A stretch of 64,000 bases of DNA from Microbacterium excoecariae (GTDB taxonomy: Bacteria > Actinomycetota > Actinomycetes > Actinomycetales > Microbacteriaceae): NCBI RefSeq assembly GCF_011326725.1, contig NZ_JAANCO010000001.1:2351430-2415429 (forward strand), in the 5' to 3' direction. Positions 58,512-64,000 of the stretch are shown here, piece after piece. The stretch's first letter is position 1. Each line of letters starts with the position of its first letter. Position numbers and translations under genes: made by a program. The notes under the pieces were generated by a model. The model saw only the letters and a program-made list of their open reading frames with translations, ran no database searches and was not told the origin of the DNA.

Positions 58512-61397
58512 TTACGCGTCCCGCGGCGCGCGCACGAGGTGCCGCAGCTCGACGCGCGAGGTGAGGCCAAGCTTCGCGAGCGCGTTGGCGACGTGGAACT
58601 CCACGGTGCGCACCGAGACGACGAGCTCCTCGGCGATCTCCCGGTTCGTCAGGCCGTCGGCCACGAAGTGCGCGATCTGCTGTTCGCGGCGCGTCAGGGC
58701 CGCGGGAACGGATCCGTTCTCGCGCGCGGACGACGGGGCCGGTGCGGACGCGAGGCCCCGCATCTCGGCGGCAAGTCGCCGCGCGCGGGCCGCGAGCGGA
58801 CTTACCCCGCACCGGCGAAACACGCTGCTCGCGGCGACGACCTCGGACAGGGCGCGATCCCGATGCCCCGACAGGGCGTCGGAGTTGTCGCGCACGAGGG
58901 TCGCGAGGTCGACGGCGACGAGCGCGCGGAACAGGCCGAGACCGCGCGCGCGGTCCCCGGGCGTGCGCAGGCCCGGTCCGCGCGCGATCTGGTCGATCGC
59001 GGCGCGCAGGGACGACGCGGCGTCGTGGGGCCGGTCGAGCGCCCACGCGTGCAGCCCGCGCGCGTACGCGAGCGTGAAGCGTGCGGGGTTATCGGGGTGC
59101 GGGAGGAGGACGCGCTCGGCGTCGTCGACGAGGTCGGGGATGAGTTCGGCGTACCCGCCGCTGTAGAGCCCGCGGGCGAGCATGCTGACGACGGATCCGC
59201 CGATCATGCTGCCGCCGATCGGGTTGTCGGCGATGCGCTGGGCGACGTCCGCGAACTCCTCCTCGCTCTCGCCTCCCATCGCCAGCCACGCGTGCGCGTA
59301 GTCGACGAGGGCGACGACGGGCGGCGAGGCGGCGAGGGGCACGAACTCCGCGACCTGCGCGAGGGCGGCGTGCGCGCCGGCAGCGTCGCCGCGCCCCGCG
59401 CAGAGAAGGGCGCAGACCGCGTGGGCGTAGACGGCGTCCGGCCCCTCCCCCGTCTCGACGAGCCGCGCGAGGGCGTGCTCGATGGCGACGTCCGCGTCGG
59501 GCCAGAGCCCCGCGTCGAAGAAGATCAGCGCGCGATGCGTCTGGACGGCCGTCACGTGGTGCGCGCCCGCGGCCGAGTGCGCGAGCGCGGCGTCCAGGTG
59601 GGTGAGCGCCACGCGGTTGTCGCCGGTCTGGCGCAGGAGGATCCCGAGGATGCTGTGGGCGGTCGCGGCGGCCTCGCTCGCGTCAGGGACGACGTCGGCG
59701 CGGGCGGCCTCGTCCGCGAGCACGCGGATGGACTCCTCGATGTTGTGCGGGCCGACCTCCGCGAGCGCGCACCACACCCGCAGCAACGCCCGCACCCCGC
59801 GCACGCGGCCCGCGTTTTCCGCGTCGCCGTCCGGCACCGCGCGGGCGTCCAGCTCGCGCAGGGCGGAAAAGTACACGCTCGTCGCGACGTCGGTGCGGTA
59901 GATCGCGGCCGCCATGCGGCCGATCGCCCCCGCCGCCTCCGCGTACGCGAGGACGTCGGCGATGTCGGATCCCGCCAGCGCGTGCTCGTGTTCCTCGAGG
60001 ATCCGCAGGGCGGCGACGGGGCGGTACCGCGCGGCGGCCGCGCGCGCCTCGAGGGCGGCGCGTAGCGGGCCGGCCGGCATCGCGGCGGCGGCCGGCTCGA
60101 TCTCGAGGATCCGCTGGGGCGTCGCGGAGACGGCGATCCCGCGCAGGGCAAGGCGCATCGTTTCGGGCGAGGTGTCGAGGCGGACGAGCTGGAGCATCCG
60201 GTCAACGCAGGTACCGCCGTGGTGAAGCTCGCGGGCGGCGGTCGCGCGGGCTTCCGCCACGATCGGGTCCGTCTCGCCCGAACCCGGGTGCGCCAGCGCC
60301 GCGTGCAGACGGTGCATGAGCGCGGCCTCCGGCTCGAACGCCGCCACGTCGAGGTGCAGGCGGGCGAGGTCCTCCGGGCTCATGCTCGCGCGGATGGCGC
60401 CGGCGACCGGCGCGTGGTCGATGCGCAGCGTGCGCCGGTCTGCGTTCGCGGTCACGAGGCCCGTCGCCACGATCGGGGCCGTGTCCACGGCGGTCGCTGT
60501 CAGACGCCCGAGGTCCTCGATCGAGATGGGTCGCTGGGCGACGGCGAGCGCCCGAAGCTGGAGCGCGACCTCGTCGCCCTCGTCCACGAGCGCGGCGTGG
60601 ATCGCGCGGTCGAAGCTCATCAGGCGCGGATCCGTCGACCCGCGCAGGGTGGCGAGCATCCCGTCGACGCTGCGCTCGCCGGCCGGGGCCTGGGCGAGCG
60701 CGCGGGCGACGATGTCGAGGTGCAGCGGGTAGCCCCCGGTCACGGTGCGGAGCCGGTCGCTGGCGTGCCGCCAGATCGGGAGGCCGGTGCGCTCGCGCAG
60801 GAGGTCCTGCGCGTCGCGCGCGCTGAGGGCGTCGAGGCGCAGGTAGCTCGCGTCGGGACTCGTCTGCGCGAAGCGGGCGAGGCGCTGGACGAGGCGGCGG
60901 TGGTTCGGCCGCATCGTGGTCACGATGAGCCCGCGGAATCGATCGAGGGCGCGCAGGACGAGCCAGAGGGCCTCGGCGGAGAGATCGTCGATCCACTGCA
61001 GGTCGTCGACGAGGATGATCGCGGGGCCGGTCACGGCCGCGGCGGCCTCGAGCACGCCGTCGACGAGGAACTCGACGTCAACGGCGGGGACGTCGGCGGG
61101 TTCCTGCCCGTCGTGGAACACCCGCCACGCGGTGCCGCCGGGAACGTGACGGTCCTGCGGATCGAGCCGGATGGCGAGCCGCGCCGACTCGCCGAGCGCG
61201 TCGAACGCGTACTGCGCGAGCGCCGTCTTGCCGATCCCCGGGGGCCCCTCGATCACGACGAGCTGAGTGGATCCCGCCGCGGCGCGCTGGGCGTGCTCGC
61301 GCAGGCGCGAGAGCTCGAATTCGCGCCCGACGAAGGCGGCGTCGTGGAGCGGCAGGGCGGTGGCTGCGCCGTCGGGCGTGCGGAGCAGTTCTGGCAT
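58512..61397 (-). CDS. Large LuxR-family (LAL/MalT-like) transcriptional regulator
   Basis: 961 residues from ATG 61397 (GGGGGA seven bases ahead; an upstream ATG at 61448 lacks one). An N-terminal AAA-type ATPase has Walker A GPPGIGKT (51-58) and Walker B IILVDD (127-132). A long helical repeat region follows (about 400-870), and the C-terminus carries a LuxR helix-turn-helix (TRREQQIAHFVADGLTNREIAEEL, about 895-955). LAL regulators bind ligand or partner proteins and activate nearby operons. Its gene ends 243 bases from the pilus operon start and transcribes toward it, so it is a good candidate pilus activator. Confidence 0.9.
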   Translation of the reverse strand: MPELLRTPDGAATALPLHDAAFVGREFELSRLREHAQRAAAGSTQLVVIEGPPGIGKTALAQYAFDALGESARLAIRLDPQDRHVPGGTAWRVFHDGQEPADVPAVDVEFLVDGVLEAAAAVTGPAIILVDDLQWIDDLSAEALWLVLRALDRFRGLIVTTMRPNHRRLVQRLARFAQTSPDASYLRLDALSARDAQDLLRERTGLPIWRHASDRLRTVTGGYPLHLDIVARALAQAPAGERSVDGMLATLRGSTDPRLMSFDRAIHAALVDEGDEVALQLRALAVAQRPISIEDLGRLTATAVDTAPIVATGLVTANADRRTLRIDHAPVAGAIRASMSPEDLARLHLDVAAFEPEAALMHRLHAALAHPGSGETDPIVAEARATAARELHHGGTCVDRMLQLVRLDTSPETMRLALRGIAVSATPQRILEIEPAAAAMPAGPLRAALEARAAAARYRPVAALRILEEHEHALAGSDIADVLAYAEAAGAIGRMAAAIYRTDVATSVYFSALRELDARAVPDGDAENAGRVRGVRALLRVWCALAEVGPHNIEESIRVLADEAARADVVPDASEAAATAHSILGILLRQTGDNRVALTHLDAALAHSAAGAHHVTAVQTHRALIFFDAGLWPDADVAIEHALARLVETGEGPDAVYAHAVCALLCAGRGDAAGAHAALAQVAEFVPLAASPPVVALVDYAHAWLAMGGESEEEFADVAQRIADNPIGGSMIGGSVVSMLARGLYSGGYAELIPDLVDDAERVLLPHPDNPARFTLAYARGLHAWALDRPHDAASSLRAAIDQIARGPGLRTPGDRARGLGLFRALVAVDLATLVRDNSDALSGHRDRALSEVVAASSVFRRCGVSPLAARARRLAAEMRGLASAPAPSSARENGSVPAALTRREQQIAHFVADGLTNREIAEELVVSVRTVEFHVANALAKLGLTSRVELRHLVRAPRDA

Positions 61398-61549
61398 CGG
61401 CGGATCCCCCAATCCTCCCGCGCGCGACACAGACACCGACGGCATCACTGCCCGCCACCGGCGCCTGAGCCGCAGTGTCGAGCGTTTCGGGTTCGCCGGA
61501 CGATGCGGGTCGTGGCAATATCCTAGCTAGGCGCGATACCTCGTACCGG

Positions 61550-61559
61550 CTACGGGGAA
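61550..61559. promoter_or_regulatory. CTACGGGGAA element in the LuxR/AraC divergent region
   Basis: This decamer also occurs upstream of the pilus operon (58366-58375). It lies in the 285-base gap between divergent regulator genes, which otherwise holds only promoters. A role in auto- or co-regulation is inference. Confidence 0.35.
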
Positions 61560-61682
61560 TTGTGCGGACAAACTGCGACCCGCGGACGGTCTGCGGCAAT
61601 CCGGGAGGGAATCCGCTCCGAATATCCTCATATTGGCCGACACGTCCCGCGGATCGCGGGCGGCCACGGAAGGATCACCTGT

Positions 61683-62654
61683 ATGCCCGACGCGATGCCT
61701 CCCTCTTCCCTCCCGACAGGCATCGCTCCGGCCGGCCATGGCGCACACGCGACCGTCTCTCTCGCCGGCGGCGCGGGCCTTCAGCTGCTCTCGGCCGGGT
61801 TGACGGTGTCGTCCGCGTCGCCGGAAGCCTTCCGCGCGCGCCTGGTGTCGGCCCGCATCGGCCACGTCACGTTCCAGGAGCTGACGGCGAACGCCTGGGC
61901 GATGGAGCGAACGGTTACCGATGTCCGGGAGGCGCCGAGCGACGTCGTCTTCCTCACGCGCGTCGCGCGCGGCGCCCTGCACATCGAGGCGGGCGACGGC
62001 GAGGCGCACACGCTGACGGTGGGCCAGACGGTGGTGCTCCCACTCTCGCGCCCCTTCCGCAATCACACGATCGGGCCGGGCCGCATCGTCAGCCTCGCCC
62101 TCCCGGTCGGCGCCCTGCGTATGACGCCCGACCAGGTGGCGCACCGGGCGTTCCGGGCCCTCCCCGCCTCGCCGCTGGACGCCGCGCTCGCGGGGATGAC
62201 GGACGGGCTGGCGACGGCGGCCCCGACCGACGGATCCCCCGAGACCGCGCTCGTCGCCCGCGCGCTGACGGATCTCGTGCACGCCCGGATCCTCTCCCCC
62301 GGACCCGTCGTGAACCAGGGCCCGCCGCTCGCGGACGTGCGCACGCGGGTGCGCGACCTCATTGCGGCGGAGTACACGGATCCGGATCTCACGGTCGCGC
62401 AGCTCGCGCGCCGCATGAACATCAGCCGCACCCACCTGCACAAGCTGTTCGAGGGCGAGGAGCTCTCGCTCGCCCAGACGATCCGCCTGCGCCGCGTGGA
62501 GGCCGCGGGCCGCGACCTCATCATTACCGAGGACGGGTTCGAGGAGATCGCCCGCCGCGTCGGATTCGGATCCCCCGACGCCGCCTACCGCGCCTTCCGC
62601 GCCCAGAAGGGCATGTCGCCGGCGGCGTACCGGCGGCGCGGGTTGGGGTTCTAG
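61683..62654 (+). CDS. AraC-family transcriptional regulator
   Basis: 323 residues. The C-terminal 100 residues carry the double helix-turn-helix (LTVAQLARRMNISRTHLHKLF, then FEEIARRVGFGSPDAAYRAFR and KGMSPAAYRR). The N-terminal half resembles the AraC-binding-like beta-barrel of the FeaR/NtrR branch (RGALHIEAGDGEAHTL, NHTIGPGRIVSLAL). ATG 61683 has AAGGA eight bases ahead. It diverges from the LuxR regulator. Its TAG stop shares bases with the stop of the convergent tauE gene. Confidence 0.92.
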   Translation: MPDAMPPSSLPTGIAPAGHGAHATVSLAGGAGLQLLSAGLTVSSASPEAFRARLVSARIGHVTFQELTANAWAMERTVTDVREAPSDVVFLTRVARGALHIEAGDGEAHTLTVGQTVVLPLSRPFRNHTIGPGRIVSLALPVGALRMTPDQVAHRAFRALPASPLDAALAGMTDGLATAAPTDGSPETALVARALTDLVHARILSPGPVVNQGPPLADVRTRVRDLIAAEYTDPDLTVAQLARRMNISRTHLHKLFEGEELSLAQTIRLRRVEAAGRDLIITEDGFEEIARRVGFGSPDAAYRAFRAQKGMSPAAYRRRGLGF

Positions 62655-63631
62655 CGGGGCGAATCGGCCACGACCTCGTCGTCCCCCGCGACCTTCCGCT
62701 CCCCGGCATACGTCGCCTCGAGCCCGTTGGCACGCCGGAGACCCATCCAGCCGACCGTCGCGGCAACGAAACCGAGCGAGACCGCGGCGATCGTCCAGCC
62801 GAGATCGACGTTCAGCATCCGCAGCCCGGCGGCCAGGAGGACGAGCGCGAGCGCGCGCCGCACGATGCCGCCCGGCATCAAAGAAGACATACGCGCGCCG
62901 AGGATCGCGCCGGGCACGCTTCCGATCGTCAGCGGGATGACGATCGACCAGTCGACGTCACCAAAGAGAAGGTGTCCGATGGCGGCGGCGATGACCAGCG
63001 GCACGGCCTGCACCAGGTCTGTGCCGACGAGCCTGTTCATCGACAGCAGCGGGTACATGAGCATCAGCGTGATGATGATGAACGACCCGCTGCCGACCGA
63101 GGTCAGGCCCACCATGAGGCCGCCCACCACCCCGATGATGAGCGTCGGAATCGGACGGACCCTGATCTCGGCCGCCTCGCTTCGCCGCGTCGAGGTGCCA
63201 TACCGGCGCTCCCGAGCCCGGTTGCGCATCCCGATAAACGCGCGCAGACCGAGCAGCGCGGCGGCGATGAGGAGGACGGCGCCGAGCGCGGTCTTGACGA
63301 ACGCCTGTACCCCGGTGAGCTCGCCAACCGCCGCGATGATAAGGGCACCGGCGAACGCGGCGGGAACGGATCCGAGGGCAAGCCACCCCACGATGCGCCA
63401 GTCGACGGTGCCGTGGCGCGCGTGCACGATAGAGCCCGCCGGCTTCATGACGGCCGACGTGATGAGGTCGCTCGAGACCGCGGTGAGCGGGCTGACGCCG
63501 AACCCGAGCACGAGGAGCGGTGTCATCAGCGCCCCGCCGCCCATGCCTGTGAGGCCTACGACGACGCCGATCCCGACGGCGGCGATCGCGAGGGGCCAGT
63601 TGAACTCCGTGAGCAGTGTGGCCCAGTCCAT
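62651..63631 (-). CDS. TauE/SafE-family sulfite/anion exporter
   Basis: 326 residues, about eight membrane helices in two halves. The repeated family marks GLTGMGGGALMTPLLVLGFG and GLTSVGSGSFIIITLMLM lie at the start of each half. Members export sulfite or sulfoacetate, or move related anions. It diverges from cysD, the first sulfate-activation gene, which supports a sulfur role, perhaps disposing of excess sulfite. Only a weak Shine-Dalgarno precedes ATG 63631. The 3' end overlaps the AraC gene by four bases, the palindrome CTAG giving both stops. Confidence 0.9.
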   Translation of the reverse strand: MDWATLLTEFNWPLAIAAVGIGVVVGLTGMGGGALMTPLLVLGFGVSPLTAVSSDLITSAVMKPAGSIVHARHGTVDWRIVGWLALGSVPAAFAGALIIAAVGELTGVQAFVKTALGAVLLIAAALLGLRAFIGMRNRARERRYGTSTRRSEAAEIRVRPIPTLIIGVVGGLMVGLTSVGSGSFIIITLMLMYPLLSMNRLVGTDLVQAVPLVIAAAIGHLLFGDVDWSIVIPLTIGSVPGAILGARMSSLMPGGIVRRALALVLLAAGLRMLNVDLGWTIAAVSLGFVAATVGWMGLRRANGLEATYAGERKVAGDDEVVADSPR

Positions 63632-63737
63632 GTCGAGCAACCTATCAGCACGAGAGGGCGGGGATGTTGGGTTAATGTTCCGGAATACACGCCCGTAATA
63701 CGCCTCAGGTAAGGTCACCCTGTTGGCATCCCGACCC

Positions 63738-63755
63738 GGGGTGCCCGGACACCCC
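63738..63755 (+). promoter_or_regulatory. Leader hairpin upstream of cysD
   Basis: GGGGTG (63738-63743) pairs with CACCCC (63750-63755) around a six-base loop, 24 bases ahead of the cysD start codon. TTCCGGAA, a perfect palindrome, lies further upstream at 63678-63685. Either could be part of sulfur-responsive control. Confidence 0.35.
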
Positions 63756-63778
63756 TCCGCACAGGAAGGCACCCCTGC

Positions 63779-64000
63779 GTGAGCTCAGAGCAGCACTACT
63801 CGATTTCCCAGCTGAGGCAGTTGGAGGCGGAGTCGATTCATATCATCCGGGAGGTGGTGGCGCAGCTGTCGAGGCCGGCGTTGCTGTTCTCGGGGGGTAA
63901 GGATTCGCTGGTGATGTTGCATCTGGCGATGAAGGCGTTCGCGCCGGCGCGGTTGCCGTTCCCGGTGGTGCATATCGATACGGGTCATAACTTCGATGAG
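63779..64000 (+). CDS. cysD: Sulfate adenylyltransferase subunit 2 (N-terminal part)
   Basis: The first 74 codons, cut by the window edge. [20 protein letters not shown] and the PP-loop SGGKDS (38-43), then [12 protein letters not shown], are diagnostic for CysD, which with CysN forms adenosine 5'-phosphosulfate from sulfate and ATP. The start is GTG 63779 with GGAAGG nine bases ahead. The codons are unlike the rest of the window: CAT, GAT and GGT replace CAC, GAC and GGC, and G-ending codons dominate over C-ending ones. Confidence 0.93.
   Translation, partial: MSSEQHYSISQLRQLEAESIHIIREVVAQLSRPALLFSGGKDSLVMLHLAMKAFAPARLPFPVVHIDTGHNFDE

Overview
The window comes from a high-GC Gram-positive actinobacterium. 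The C/G-ending codons, LPXTG surface proteins, class C sortase pilus cluster, DUF222/HNH (13E12-type) gene and many ATGA/GTGA gene overlaps suggest Microbacteriaceae, for example Microbacterium or a relative. That placement is inference; no rRNA marker is present. I found no tRNA, rRNA, CRISPR array, insertion sequence or prophage. No stretch longer than 300 bases lacks a gene.

Region 1 (1-2200): the last 44 codons of an unidentified gene face a secreted, cell-wall-anchored tannase/feruloyl esterase across a bidirectional terminator.

Region 2 (2217-24601), all on the minus strand, is the most distinctive part. Two paralogous cassettes each hold a complete oligopeptide-type ABC transporter (two ATPases, two permeases, a lipoprotein binding protein) followed by NtaA/SnaA/DszA-type FMN-dependent monooxygenases, four in all. 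Between and beside them are two near-identical flavin reductases, one NAD(P)H:FMN reductase, an aldo/keto reductase, an MFS exporter and two GntR/UTRA regulators. Each transcription unit start carries TT(A/G)CGC-type boxes, so the block looks like one regulon. The layout recalls EDTA/nitrilotriacetate and organosulfur use, where an Opp-like importer feeds a two-component flavin monooxygenase. The substrate is unknown.

Region 3 (24721-40857) looks like a twelve-gene minus-strand catabolic operon: a DapA-like lyase, FAD amine oxidase, amidohydrolase, hydantoinase/oxoprolinase A and B subunits, a third Opp-type transporter and a dihydropyrimidinase-type hydantoinase. A divergent LacI regulator and a class IV aminotransferase sit upstream, and two LacI-like operators lie in the shared promoter region. 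The likely substrate is a cyclic ureide or amide.

Region 4 (41142-49208): a DUF222/HNH protein, then a xyloside utilisation locus in which a three-gene sugar ABC importer diverges from lacI and an alpha-xylosidase.

Region 5 (49280-53080): an XRE-family regulator, an SDR oxidoreductase, a beta-lactamase-fold serine hydrolase and a DUF1254/DUF1214 protein.

Region 6 (53098-62654): a sortase-assembled pilus operon (vWA tip protein, SpaA-type shaft pilin, class C sortase), then a large LuxR (LAL) regulator and a divergent AraC regulator.

Region 7 (62651-64000): a TauE/SafE exporter that shares its stop-codon bases with the AraC gene, and the start of cysD, whose codon use differs from everything else here.
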